Positions 12,735 through 26,000 of a DNA stretch of 64,000 bases are shown in pieces. This DNA is from Mesocentrotus franciscanus (taxonomy: Eukaryota; Echinodermata; Echinoidea; Camarodonta; Strongylocentrotidae), in assembly GCA_037976565.1 (NCBI GenBank), contig CP137682.1, forward strand, positions 4,028,827 to 4,092,826. The letters are read 5' to 3'. The notes below the pieces were generated by a model. That model was not told the DNA's origin. It made no database searches and saw only the letters and a list, made by a program, of their open reading frames with translations. Made by a program: the position numbers and the translations under genes. Numbering within the stretch: position 1 is the stretch's first letter; the number at the start of each line of letters is the position of its first letter.

Positions 12735-12995
12735 CGGAGCAAATGTCGTCGGAGCAAATGTCACCGGAGCAAATGTCGCTTCATGCGGAGCAAATGTCGC
12801 GGAGCAATTGTCGGCGGGGCAAATGTAAATGTCGGCGGAGCAAATGTCGGCGGAGCAATTGTCATCGGAGCAACTGTCGGCGGAGCATTTGACGTCGGAG
12901 CAAATGTCGCGGAGCAAATGTCGCGGAGCAATTGTCGCATTTTGCGGAGTAAATGTCGGCGGAGCAATCGTCGGCGGAGCATTTGTCGGGTTACC
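12735..12995 (+). repeat. 15-18 bp minisatellite (GTCGGCGGAGCAAAT units)
   Basis: About 16 degenerate units of GGCGGAGCAAATGTC, with GCAATTGTC and GCATTTGTC variants. It is open in several frames on both strands because unit lengths are often multiples of three. The translated Ala/Glu/Gln- or Arg/Cys-rich repeats have no start or context and are judged non-coding. Confidence 0.85.
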
Positions 12996-13002
12996 ATTAA
13001 AT

Positions 13003-13575
13003 TACCTTCAGATGAGCATCCAGGGGCCCGCCTTAGGGCCCTAGGTGTGGTCCAGGGGGCAAAGCCCCCGGAATTTCAGGAGTTTTGGGCATTTAATTAC
13101 GGTAATATGAGCATATTTTGATACCTGATTTGTGACACTGGCAGGTCACTATAAATTGGCGTGGGGTTCAGGGGGCGGAGCCCCCAGAAGCTCAGGGGTT
13201 TGAGGCATTAAATTACCGTCAGATGAGTATCCAGGGGCCCGCCTTAGGGCCCTAGGTGGAATCCACTGGGCAGAGCCCCCGGAAGCTCAGGGGTTTTGGG
13301 CATTTAATTACGGTAAGATGAGCATATTTTGATACCTGACTTGTGACACTGGCAGGTCACTAATTGGCTTGGGGTACAGAAGGCGGAGCGCTCAGAAGCT
13401 CAGGGGTTTTAGGCATTAAATCACCGTCAGATGAGTATCCAGGGGCCCGCCTTAGGGCCCTAGGTGGAATCCACTGGGCAGAGCCCCCGGAAGCTCAGGG
13501 GATTTAGGCATTTAATCACGGTCAGGTGAGCATATTTTGATACCTCATTATTTTGTGACACTGGTACGGTCATTA
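13003..13575 (+). repeat. ~209 bp tandem repeat, about 2.7 copies
   Basis: The block AGGGGCCCGCCTTAGGGCCC recurs at 13022, 13233 and 13441 (spacing 211 and 208). Each unit has two related halves with AGAGCCCCCGGAA or GGAGCCCCCAGAA motifs. Similar sequence resumes at about 16780 after the LINE, so the LINE landed inside the array. Confidence 0.85.
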
Positions 13576-13599
13576 TTTTTTCTTTCTTTCTTTCTATTT

Positions 13600-16500
13600 C
13601 CCTTGAAACATTTTGCGACTCCATGATTGATGATTCTGAATTGTATATAGATGATTATACTTTATTACGTAGAGACCGTACGAGACATGGTGGTGGTGTG
13701 GCTGTATATATATCCAAGAGGTTCAATTATAAAAGAAGGGATGATTTGATTTCATCTACTTTGGAATGCCTTTGGTTTGAATTCCATTATCCAAATAAGT
13801 CTCCCATCCTGGTTGGGGAGTTTTACAGGCCTCCAAATTCTCACGTTGACTTCTTTGAAGAATTAGACGGAAATTTGGACTCTGCTCTCTCGCAAGATAT
13901 GAGCTGTATTATTTTAGGTGATTTCAATTGTGATTGTTTGCCACACCAACATGATGTGAATACTGAAAAATTAATGTTTTATACAAATATGTACGGGCTA
14001 AGTCAGCTAATTGATACTGCCACAAGAGTTACAAATACCTCTTCAACTTTAATTGATTTGATATTTGTATCAGACAAAGAACTTTACAATGAATGGGGAA
14101 TATTTGAAACTAGCATAAGTGATCATTATTTGGTGTATACGATTCGTGATTTCAGTGCAAAGATCCATAACAAATCTGAACATGCAGAATTTCGCTCGTT
14201 CAAAATTCTTGACGAGGAGAAATTTTTACAGTGAATTGAGAAGTACTCCGTGGCAGGTCATAAAATATATAGATAATGTTGATGATGCGTGGGATATGTG
14301 GTTGACTCTATTCAGTAATATAATCAACAACCACATACCAGTACGTAAAAAGCGGATTAGAAAAAAGGCATGTCCATGGATATCTGACGAGATTGTTAAG
14401 CTTATGACGGAACGTGATAAAGTTCTCAAAGCTGCTAAAGCTAACAAAAGTGATGATCTTTGGGACACCTACAAATATCTAAAGAATACAGTTATTCATC
14501 TCATGAGAAAAAGAAAAAGAGAATATAATGCAGACCAGATTTCTCAAAATCATAACAACAGTAAGCAAATGTGGAGATGTTTGAGAGGCCTTGTGCCTAA
14601 GTCATTACCTATTTCTCCCAATACCATAAGCGTTGATGGAGCAAGTGTGTCGGACAATGCAAATATTGCTGAAGCATTTAATGACTTTTTCATTTCTAAT
14701 GCTAGTAAGATTACTAAGGACCTGCGGAGGAATACGTCTCAAGTAAGAGTAGACGAGGACAATGGTATTGGTCCAACTCATTTGCAATTTAATTTAAATT
14801 TGATTACTAAGGATTTTGTATTGAAACAGATTGATAATCTCAGTATTGATAAAGCAACTGGTGAAGATGACATCAGCTGTAAACTTTTAAAGATGACGAA
14901 GAATGTTATCGCAGAGTCTCTTTGTGATATCATTAACAAATCCCTGTCTACAGGAGTTGTTCCACGTGAATGGAAAAAGGCTCGGGTAGTACCTATATTT
15001 AAATCTGGAGATATTTCTTCTTTGAATAATTACCGCCCCATTTCAATATTACCCATCGTGAGTAAAATTATTGAAAGGGCCGTCCATCAACAACTCAGTG
15101 AATGCTTGGACGATAATCAATTATTACACCCTAATCAGTCTGGTTTTAGACCTAAACATTCAACAGCTACTGCCCTTGCAAAACTTGTAAATCAATGGCC
15201 GTCCATCAACAACTCAGTGAATGCTTGGACGAGAATCAATTATTACACCCTAATCAGTCTGGTTTTAGACCTAAACATTCAACAGCTACTGCCCTTGCAA
15301 AACTTGTAAATCAATGGTCGTTGAATATTGATAACAAAGAAATTTCTGGAGTTGCCTTCATAGATCTCGGAAGGCTTTTGATACTGTTGACCATGAGCTA
15401 CTTTTACATAAACTAGCTTGTATAGGTTGTAGTAATAGGACTATTTATTGGTTCAAATCATATTTAGGTGATCGACAACAAGTGACCCAATTCAAAGGAG
15501 CCAAGTCGCATCCATCAACCATCAAATTAGGTGTGCCACAAGGTTCAATTCTTGGTCCCCTTTTATTTTCAATTTATGTTAACAGTCTACCTGAATGTAC
15601 TCCTGAAGGTATCATAGATATGTATGCTGACGATACGACACTTACCGTCAGTGCAAATGATGCAACTGTTGTGGAAGAAAAATTAACTGTTGCATTAAAT
15701 AGAGTCATGGCATGGATTAAGGAAAATCGTCTCGTTCTTAACACTGAAAAAACATGTGTCATGATAATAGGCTCTCGTGCTAATCTCAGGAAAATTGAAT
15801 CTTTCACCATTTCATTAAATGGCAATTTGATTAAAGAGTTCAATTCACCAAATGCTTAGGCCTTTTGATAGATGAAGAATTGAAATGGTCTAAACAAATC
15901 GAAACGTAAGTAAACTTACCCAGAAAAACATTAGCATGATAAAGAGAGCAAAGAGTTTTTTGCCTGAACAATCCTTAAAGTTACTTTATAACAGTCTAGT
16001 GTTGCCACGATTAGATTACTGCTCTGTTGTATGGTCGAACAGATTTCATTCCCATACAACTAAGCTGCAGAAAATTCAAAAGAGGGCCGCAAGAATAATA
16101 TTGAACAAGACATATGACACACCGTCGGCTGATTTGTTCACAAGTCTTAAATGGATGACACTAGACAAACGGTTTGAGTTAAGTCGTGTTATGATGATAT
16201 ATAAATGCGTTCATAACTTAGCACCTTAATCAATCCTAATGATGAACATGAGCATCATACAAGACAAATAGACAGTGGATGTTTACGTGTGCCCAGATTT
16301 CACACTGATTGTTAAAGGTGTAGCCCAATTGTTTCTTCTATATTTGAATGGAATAAGCTAGACAATTCGATGAGAACGGCTTCTTCTGTCAATTCATTTC
16401 AGAGATTGTTTAAACAAAGTTGTAATTTGTGAACAGCTCAGCCAAACATACACTACGTGCAAGTTCTGTAATATTAACATGATTTATTCACATAATTGCG

Positions 16501-16775
16501 ACTTAATCAATATTTTTCTATTGACATTACAGTTGAACTAGGTTAATGACATATAATTATTTTGCAAACGAGTATTCGTTTGTGCCACGTCTATTATTGC
16601 TGTGTTATTTCTTTCTAAATGTACCATGGATTTTGTTTTTGTTTAACTGTTCTGTATAAACGTTATGCTTTTTTATGTAAATATGTTCATGTTTATTCAG
16701 GGCCCCATGGAAGACCACTACTTATTGGTGAATGGGCTACCCTGACAAAAGATTAGAAATAAATAAATAAATAAA
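13600..16775 (+). mobile_element. CR1/jockey-group LINE, 5'-truncated, nearly readable
   Basis: The endonuclease is readable (13623-14234: RTRHGGGVAVYI, FYRPPNS, LGDFNCDC, SDHYLVY), though it lacks its N-terminus. The RT starts in the overlapping frame (ARVVPIFKSGD, NNYRPISILPIVSKI, QSGFRPKHSTATAL). A 119 bp tandem duplication then shifts the frame. Beyond it come KLGVPQGSILGPLLFSIYV, MYADDTTLTV and LQKIQKRAARIILN (~16066). The tail at 16759-16775 is (AAAT)n. Inactive as it stands. Confidence 0.87.
15078..15316 (+). repeat. 119 bp tandem duplication inside the LINE RT
   Basis: GGCCGTCCATCAACAACTCA begins at 15078 and again at 15197, and the two following 119 bp are almost identical. Since 119 is not a multiple of three, the duplication breaks the RT frame. 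Confidence 0.9.
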
Positions 16776-17526
16776 ATGTAGTTAAAATTGGCGGGGTTTG
16801 GTGGGGGAGCTGGGCCCTGACATGAAGGCCTCTAAATAAGCATATTTTTTACCTGACTGTAAATTTAGGAATTTGTCATTTTCCAACAGAAGCATAACAA
16901 AGTATAATTTACTAAAAAGTGAGGAAAAATCCCGGAAAAAAATGTTATTTCAGCAACATTTGTAAATCACTGGTATCGAATTAGAAATACCCCCGATCCA
17001 CACCTTGTTGGCGGGAAAGATCGCAACTGATCTCCCCTATCTTTCTTCTTCCTCTTTTTTTTGTTTCCCTTTCTCTCCTCTTTCCCTTTCCTTCCTTCTC
17101 TCTCTCTCTATTTTGGGTTTGCGGAGGGGGCATGGGGCATTTCGTCCCCACGATCCACACGTTGTTGGCGGGATTAATCGCATTGTTTACAAGATAGCTG
17201 AAAAATGGATACATTACATGTATGTATACATGATATAAAGTTCGAACCATGTCAGCCAAATTTAATAATTTGGAATTGCCAATTTGAGATTCGCATAGCT
17301 CTAAGGATTTCATATTTCATACATTCATAACTCTGTTATCATTGGTCGGATTAATTTTAAACGTTTGCCATTTTGTGTCCTTTATTTTTCTGTTTTCATA
17401 AAAGTGAACATATTATAAGGGTTGCATTTCCCTTTAGGAATAACATCAATCGTATAGTGATTTTTTACCCTTGAGATTCCATATTTCACTATCCTTTCCC
17501 AAGGCAGTGAGTTCTCTTCTTATTAC
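16776..17526. other. remnant of the 209 bp tandem repeat, then non-coding DNA
   Basis: TTGGCGGGGTTTGG near 16790 resembles the tandem unit upstream of the LINE. CCACACCTTGTTGGCGGGA at about 16999 recurs as CCACACGTTGTTGGCGGGA at about 17155, around a CT-rich run. No gene seen. Confidence 0.4.
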
Positions 17527-17764
17527 ATGAATTGTACTAATATAATAATCATGATAACAACAACATTTCGTGCATTTTACATTCCATTGGACTTTGATCA
17601 GGAGGGTGCATTCCTTGAAATGCTAGAGCGCTGTATAGAATAGAATTTCTAGATAGACGGCGCTATATAAATGCCTATTATTATTATGAATTGTACTAAT
17701 ATAAAAATCATGATAACAACATTTCGTGCATTTCACATTCCATTGGACTTTGATCAGGAGGGTG
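17527..17764 (+). mobile_element. L2-like tail between ~80 bp direct repeats
   Basis: 17527-17608 and 17686-17764 are near-identical (from ATGAATTGTACTAATATAA to ATCAGGAGGGTG). Between them lies a short piece with AGCGCTGTATAG...GGCGCTATATAAATGC and ATTATTATTAT, the 3' end layout of L2-like LINEs. Either the insertion had an unusually long target duplication, or a tandem duplication later captured the tail. Confidence 0.65.
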
Positions 17765-19774
17765 AATGAAATGAACATTGTTGTAGATATCATTCTTTTG
17801 GCGATTGCTGTGCTGGAAAGCACTTTTAAGAAAACAATTCTGTTTGTAGGAGCGCTAATGTATTGTAGCTAAAACATTTGGATTTTTACCGTACCCACAG
17901 AAACGGAAGTCTCGAGTCAAAATTAGGGAGTTATATTAGTATGTAACAAATTATTTGAATTCATTTGCGTTGGCCTCGGAAGACTAACTAATACATAAAG
18001 GTTTTTGGCGAAAGGAAGAGGGTGAGATCCATCTTATTATTTTCTTGTAATTAGGATACATCCATGAAGGGGAGGGTGTAGTGCGTGACCCTTAAAACGT
18101 TCGCTCTTGAAAACCTGCATCATGTCTAGTGTTCTGATCAGGATTTTATACTTTTATTTTCTCTATTATTTATTGTTAACACTCCCCAACAACAACAACA
18201 ACAAAATTATGTTACTGCTCAATGATTGACTCCACAGGTAAGATAATGTGACTGAAATTGAAATCCACACGTGAACAAACGATTATTTTTGCGTAATTAT
18301 CATTTATAATAATAATTTATTTGACTTATTTCCTATGGCTTAGAATACATGTAATTGGTAAGTTCAAGCCCTTCGAATCATTAGGTTTCCTCTTGCTTGT
18401 AAATGACTCTTGACTAGCCGATACTTGCAATAGTAACTGTAAATAACTTGGCAGGATCTTTTTTAAATAACAGTGTTTTTAATCCGTCAGAACATTTAAA
18501 TTAAAAGGTAAATGGTGTTATCATTCTAATAGTAAAAGCAATATGGTTATAATTAGAACATGTTGTCAGTAAGATTGGCTGGACGAGCCATGATTGCTTT
18601 GAATGTGCGTGAGGTGAAATAATCTGAAAACAATCCTCATCTACTGGTACCTGCGAAATTCGCCCCTCAATATTGGAATATGCTAGTCCGTTTTATTTTT
18701 GTTTGTTTGTAGCCACCCTGTATATCGGCAGTTTTATTTATTTTAACTGAACCAGGTGCGTTCTTTATTTCATTTTCTTGCTCCACAAATTAAGGAGTCA
18801 ATAATTTTATCCTCATCTTAAAACTACTGTAGATAACATGTAAGCGTCGAATGTTTACTCATGTACAAAATGATGTTTAGCTCATCTAAGCCAAAGATTC
18901 AAGTGAGCTATAGCTATTGCTTTTTTTTTTAACGTCGTCCGTCGTCCGTAAATTCAAATGGGGTATGTATACCCCTAAGGGGGGCCGGGCCGGGGAGCGC
19001 CCCAAAGTTCCTCAGTGGCAATAATTGGACATTTTCTTCTTATTCTTGAAAATCAATGGCTGGATTCTAATCAAAATCGCCTGCACAAAAGGGAGATCTA
19101 AAGTTGTTCAGATTGGGGTCGGTTTTCAATATCCACCATCCAAACAGCGATGTGAGCGTAGGAAACTTTAAAATGCGCGCATGCGTGAATCTTGAAAACT
19201 TTCGGTTACCCTCATTTTGTATTTCATATTCTGATAGATCATCAAGTGTAGATATGATTTCATACCAAAATGATGGTATGGACTCTGGCTAAATATTGTA
19301 GGAATCATTTATATGTGAAGAAAACCTAAATTTGTTTGAATGGGTTACCTGCCCCTGTATGGGGATTTAGGAGGAGCACCCCTTAATTTCTCGACTGTTC
19401 CAGTATATTCCCTGTTCCTGGTGCAAATGGGATGGGAGCTAGGTCCCTTATTGCGAGGACCCTACTTTCATCGGCTCGGGTGAGCGTATGGTCCGCGGAC
19501 CTCTTGTTATTTCCCTGACACCGATTGTCCTCATCACTGCGCTGTACAGAAGGTATCCGAACACCACTACTTGTCGAGTTACCAACAAGTAGGAACAAGG
19601 TTATTTCGAGGAGTCAGTATTTAAAAAAAATAGATTTATGGTATCATCCCATTAGCTTCGAAAATATCTTCTGACATGATGCATTTTATGATGATGGTGC
19701 ATTTTAAATCCCCTGACACTGGTTCTCTTCACTCTCGTGCTTCAAATTTGAACCCCACTCCAGGTCACCTCACG
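17765..19774. other. upstream region of the MIB-kinase gene, no clear gene
   Basis: No conserved frame found. A leader exon or promoter may lie here, but I cannot point to one. A GC-rich patch with GGGGGGCCGGGCCGGGG lies near 18980. Open frames at 19104-19292 and on the minus strand at 19383-19598 show no domains. Confidence 0.4.
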
Positions 19775-20003
19775 ATGGCGATGAAAGTGGGAACGAGGGT
19801 GGTTCGAGGTCCTGATTGGAAATGGTCAGACCAGGATGATGGCGAAGGACACCTCGGCACCGTGGTTACCATCGGAAAGGGGGTCTCGAATCCAGCACAT
19901 CAGAAGATCGTGGTGGTCTGCTGGGACATGGGCAAGTCTGCTGACTACAGGGCTGGCTTTAATGAGAAGTACGATCTGCTCATCTACGACAATGCCGCCG
20001 CAG
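19775..20003 (+). CDS. exon 1: first MIB/HERC2 domain
   Basis: Encodes residues 1-76 plus one base. It reads MKVGTRVVRGPDWKW then DQDDGEGHLGTVV, the signature of a MIB/HERC2 domain (VxRGxDWxWxDQDGG...GTV). The donor is CAG/GTGAGA. A possible acceptor AG lies at 19762-19763, 11 bases before the ATG, so this may be the second transcribed exon with a leader exon upstream. The in-frame stretch from 19676 has no domain similarity and I treat it as untranslated or intronic. Confidence 0.9.
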
Positions 20004-23000
20004 GTGAGACGGTTATGAATTACTCAATCACAAAGGATAAAAAAGAAATCAGCCTAAGGCCATTTCAATAGCCTTAAAATTATTCATAACCTATTGAAAA
20101 TTTGCGAAAAATATAACATATGACATATTACATAACACGAACATAATTTATATGGGATACAACGTAAACGTAGGTAATTTTACGGTTACACCACATTGTT
20201 GGGTCGGGGCTATTAGTTTAGATTATCCCCTATAACAACATTAAAATTAAATTAATACAATTAGCATATTCCAAATCGTATAATTTGCATATTCGTAACA
20301 TATCTCCCCCATAAAAGAAAGGTTCTATCAGTAGTTAGAACTTTCTTCTCAACAATAGTAAGATCTAAAGGCGACAAATTAACCACACACAAAAGTATAA
20401 AAGCTAGCATGAACATCATCTTTCTTATATCGAAGACAGACCTATTAGTCCTTTCATTCCAACATTCAATAACAAAACACAAACTGCAGAAAAAGGAAAA
20501 CAACTTCGATAGATAACATTATGGCCCGTCGACAAACCTAGGTTTATGTGCGTTATATGACGCGTTTCGATGCGTTTCAGACCGAGGTTTGTCTGAACCT
20601 TGGTCTGAAACCCGTCGAAACGCGTCATATGACGCACATAAACCTAGGTTTGTCGACAAACCTCCTTTGTGAATTCGGGCCTATATGTTCTCTTCCTGAA
20701 ACCTGTAAATAAGTATATACCATGACATTAATCAGACACAATGCCTGTGTTTTGTAAAGAACCACAAACTGCAGTGGTTGAAACACGTCTTTACTCATCA
20801 CACATAATAGATATATGAATACATGAATATATGAGCGTAATGAGCATGCGCGATAAATGAAACACTGAATATCCAGCAAAGGGCTGGCGCCGATATCCTA
20901 CCTGCGCACAACCACGATTATAACAAATGATTGCATATTCATATAATGAACGCGTACAACGTAGTCACATGACGCGTTGCTATGACAACACCTCATTACT
21001 ATGTCGGAATGCAGTGTCTCATTAAATACGTCAGTTAACAGAAGAAATATGTTATCATGATCCACATAACTGTGCACAGCTCGATTTGAAATAGTTTTGA
21101 CATTAAATACAAAAATAATGGTACATACACATTTCGTTTACAGATTACATGAGAAACATAACCTGTTGAGTGACTGCTGCAAGCTAAAAATTGAAACTTG
21201 TTTAAATACAAACAATATTAAAGCAAGACCTATCATGTTAAATCACAAACACATACCTGTGCAATACTGGCAGTCAACAATCTTTGAAATCTGTGTAACA
21301 ACATTACGCAGGTTGTGATGCTCCACTCTTTGTTTTGCTTTCGATTTGTTGTACACCTGTAACATTGATAACATTGATAACACTTGCCTTTTTATGCAAA
21401 TTATTATCATGATTATTTAATTGTTGCTATGAAATGGAAAATGCATCGAGCTTTGCGTAGCATAATTAAAGAGAAAGACCAGTTCTGGTCATGCGATTGC
21501 ATTGTGAAAGAAACGTTGTGGAATCGATCAGAAAGGTTGATCATCTCGCATATATGTATTGGTGTGTACTGCAAGGTTCTGGAATCATCAAAATGATAAG
21601 AAATTTGGCCCAGTCTTGGTAAAGTTACAAGCACTTTACACAGAAAGATGTATATGGGCTTACGCGACCACGAGCGCGATATCTATTTGGTCCCAATAGA
21701 TATAATAATTTACCAAATATATCAATACGTAGGCGGTTTCCCGACTTTCCCGACAAAATTTGTATCATCACGTATTAGTCAAAACATATTCTTTCACATG
21801 ATTGGTAATGAGAGCTTCCATTTCATTTTTTTGAGAGAGGGGCGTTTCCAAAACTGGTCTATACCTTTAACAGTGCTGGGTATGAACAATAACTGTTCTC
21901 TTTTGATCAAAAGAAAACTATTCTGAATAATGTACAAACAGAATCGAGAAAAGACATGAAATGTCGGCACAGGTAAGGAAACAATGACATACATGTATGG
22001 TGCACACTTTCCACATAGTAGAGTGCACTGTCCATACTGGCGTCTCCCTGTAAATAGGTTGAAATGTTCATACATGATCATTCATATCACTGTTCAAAAT
22101 TATTGAATTGTCTGTTACATCATTTCACAGGGTTAAAATAAATGTACAGATACAAAGCAGTAAATCGCGTGTAGCTTCTTTATGACGAATAAAGACAAAA
22201 TATTAAAGTTCTAGTTTCTTCACAATTTGTCGAATGTTCAGTAGGCTTGCTTAAGCTCTAGAAAGCGTGTTTGCTATGATATTGTCCTTTCCTTTGATAT
22301 GAGTCACTTTCAGTCCATAAGGCTGGAGAAACATGCTCCGACGAAACAGTCTCTGGTTCTCGTTTCTGAAGCGCTCAAGAAAAGTCAATGGATTATGATC
22401 TGTGAATACAGTCACCTCTGAAGAGTTGCTAAGGTACACGTCGAAGTGCTGAACTGCCAAGACGAGACCAAGGCACTCCTTCTCTATAGTAGAATATCTT
22501 CGCTGGTTGGGGTTGAGCTTCTTGGGAAAGTAGCTAATGGGTTTCAGGAGACCCATGTCATCCATATGTAGGAGAACAGCACCAACTCCTACATCACTGG
22601 CGTCAGTGGCAAGCTGAAAAGGCTTCTGGAAGTTGGGAGCATCCAGCACTGGTTTTGACATTAGCACTGCCTTCATGGGTAGAGTGCCCACACAATCTAT
22701 CAGAACACGACTTAAAATTTCCTGCCTATACTCAGGGGGAACTATTTACTATCGCCCAGTCCTGTGATCATTGTGCAATTACCCTTAGGTTAATGACGTG
22801 TAATACCGTGAAAGGTGGTGGTTTATGGAAAATGAATAATTCACCTTTAAAGGATCCTGATTACAAGGTGAATATAAAACAGTTGATTCGTAAGATCAAA
22901 TTAGAAAAGGCAGATATGAATGCGCAAATGAAATGGGACATGTGCAAAATTAGAATTAAAGAATATACTATGAAATATTCCAAAAATAAACAAATGCAAA

Positions 23001-26000
23001 ATAAAAAAAACCTTTCAACAATTACAAGATGAATTTATCGAAGATAGTAATAAAATTGATGAAGATTCATCCGAAGAAAACGTAAAAACATTGCAAAAAA
23101 TCAGAATGAAATTAGACAAATGACTAACATATAAATGTAGAGGAGCATTCGTTAGGTCAATTCAAAAATGGATGGAATGTGGTGAAAAATCAACGAAATA
23201 CTTTCTTCAAACAGAAAAAAGAAACGGAAAAAAGGAAAGAAATAGATTGTATAAAGAAGAATGCAAAACATATCACTAACCAAGAAACTATACTTAGAGA
23301 AATTGTAAAGTACTATGAATGTTTGTTCTCTAAAAAAACTCGATGGAGCTAAACTGTCTGAAATTGATAATTATTTAGCTTCAATCGAACTTCCAACTTT
23401 AACGGACGATGAAGCAATGTCATGTGAAGGACTGGTTACTGAAGAAGAATGTCGGCAGGCTATTGTATCCATGAAAAACAACGAGTCACCTGGCAGTGAT
23501 GGTTTATCTGTGGAATTTTTTTAATGATTTTGGGACGACGTAAAATATCTGCTAATAGACTGTATAAATGAGGGTTTTCAACAAAAGACACTATCTGAAT
23601 CACAAAGGTTAGCTATTCTAACTTTGTTGTATAAGAAAGGGGATAAACAGAGTTTAGACAACTGGAGACCAATATCATTACTGAACACTGAATACAAGAT
23701 CTTAGCAAAGGTGTTATGTAAAAGACTGAATAGTGTTATATGTAAATTGATATCCTTTGATCAGACAGGTTATTTGAAACAACGCTCTGCTATGCAAAAT
23801 TTACGTTTAGTTCAAGATATTATTGAATATTGTAAATCCTGTCATTTGCCGGGTATATTTCTTTTTCTTGATTTAAAAAAAGCGTTTGATGTAGTTAATC
23901 ACGATTATCTGTTTTAATTATTAAATAAGCTCAAGTTCAAAGGATCAATCATTGGTTGGATCAAAGTAATTTATGCTAATGCGATAAGAAGTGTGATAAA
24001 CAATCGTTGGGTTTCTCAAAAAATTGAAATAAGACGAGGAATAAGGCAAGGCTGCCCGCTTTCTGCGCTACTATTCATCCTTGTTGTTGAAGTCATGGCC
24101 TTAAAAATCAAACAAAATAATGAAATACATGGTATCACGGTCGTCTCTGATAATAACGGTTTGTCGAAAGTTTTTAAAATATCACAATTAGCTGATGACG
24201 CTGTCCTTTTTCTTAATTCCATTGAATCTGCTAACATTTCACTTGAAGAAGTCAGAAGGTTCGGACATTTTGCTAGGCCAAGCTTAAATGATATGAAAAC
24301 AAATGCAATTATAACGACACCTCAAATAGAATTTATAAAAGAATTAAAATGGAATGATAATCCAGTCAAGTATTTAGGTATATACCTAACTAAAAATAAA
24401 AAAGAATGTGATCGACTGAACTGGTCTGTGAAACTTGAAAAGGTTAAATCGATCCTAAATTTCTGGAAGATGAGAAATTTAACCATTTATGGTAAAGTTG
24501 TTATAATTAAATCACTTATAATATCACAATTTGTGTATGTTGCTTCAGTATTACCCATTCCTCACAAACTAATTGTTGACTTGAACAAATTGATTTATAA
24601 TTTCCTTTGTAATTCAAAAAGAGACAAGATAAAGAGATCAGTCTTAATAAATACAACTGAAAATGCAGGCCTAGGTATGATAGACTTGCATTCCAAGTTC
24701 CAATCCATGCATTTAGCATGGTTATCAAAGTTCTTTGAAAATAACCAAGATAAACCATGGAAATTTATGTTTAAATTCTGGATTGAAAAAATGTGTCCGT
24801 TGTCACTGATTTTTAAATCAAATTGTTCTCGCAAAGATATGTTGATTTTATGTTCAAAACACTATCTACCTGAGTTTTATGTTAATTGTCTCGTATGCTG
24901 GAGCGAACTTAAATATATTGACATTTTGCATGTCGAAGATGTTAGAAATGAAGTGTTATGGTACAACAGTAACATAAAATTTGATAATAGAACCCTCTTT
25001 TTTAAAGAATGGTTTACAAATGGTATTGTACAAGTTGATGATATTGTAGAAAATCGACATTTTAAGACACGAGATCATATCTGTAATACACTTGGTTCGA
25101 ATTCCTTATTGGTTAACTTTATGTATACGAAGCTCAAAAAGGCGATCCCTAAAGTATGGATAAAACGAATTCATGAAGTCAACCAGCATGATGATGACGA
25201 TAGAGGTACTATACAACATTATGACAATGATTTCTGCGAAATCAAAACAGGTGATGTCATTAGATTGTCAACAATGAAATCGAAATATTTTTATAGTTTA
25301 ATGAGTAAGCTCAGGAAAAGTGATATAGCTGTATTAACACACTGGGAACAAAAATGTAACCTTCCAATTGATTTTGAATGGAAAGAGATACTGAAATTTA
25401 AATGTAAAACAATAACAAACAATAAAGTAAAGCAAGTAAATGTTAATACACTTCATCGAATTTTACCGTTCAGATATAATTTATGTAAATGGAAAATTGT
25501 AAATGAAAACCTATGTGCCTTTTGCAAAACAACTGAATCGTTTGCTCATGTTCTTTTAGAATGCCCCAAAGTAGTACTATTCTGGAAACGCGTTGTTGCA
25601 TTTAGTCGTTATAACTTCAAAGAAACACTGATAATAAACGAAAAATACCTGATTGTTGGTGGAGATTCTAACTGTTCCAACACTAAAGATAAAGATGTAA
25701 TTATTACATATGCACAATATGCAATATATACAAAATGTATATGTTAAACTACTTTCAAGGGAAAACATACAACAGTCTTGCAATATGGCCTGTTTTTAAA
25801 AATGAACTGTGTTTGGATAACATTTCAGATGTTATATCAAACGCCCTTCAACATTATAGTCCTTGATTTTATCTGATTGTAAAGATTTCAAGATTGGAGG
25901 TGTAAAGTGAATGTATATTTCTGTTTGAATTATTTGTTGTTAAATGTATTTTATAACCGAATAAATAGCTCTGAAGAGGGGGAAAAAAAACATCGCCCAG

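Noticed and set aside
12729..13121. 130-codon open frame with Arg/Cys/Gly repeats
   Set aside because: It is the GGAGCAAATGTC minisatellite read in frame. Other frames on both strands are equally open, and there is no start context or splice site.
19676..19774. Upstream in-frame extension of exon 1
   Set aside because: The 33 added residues resemble no Mind bomb sequence and cross a possible acceptor at 19762-19763. ATG 19775 is the better start, though the choice is not proven.
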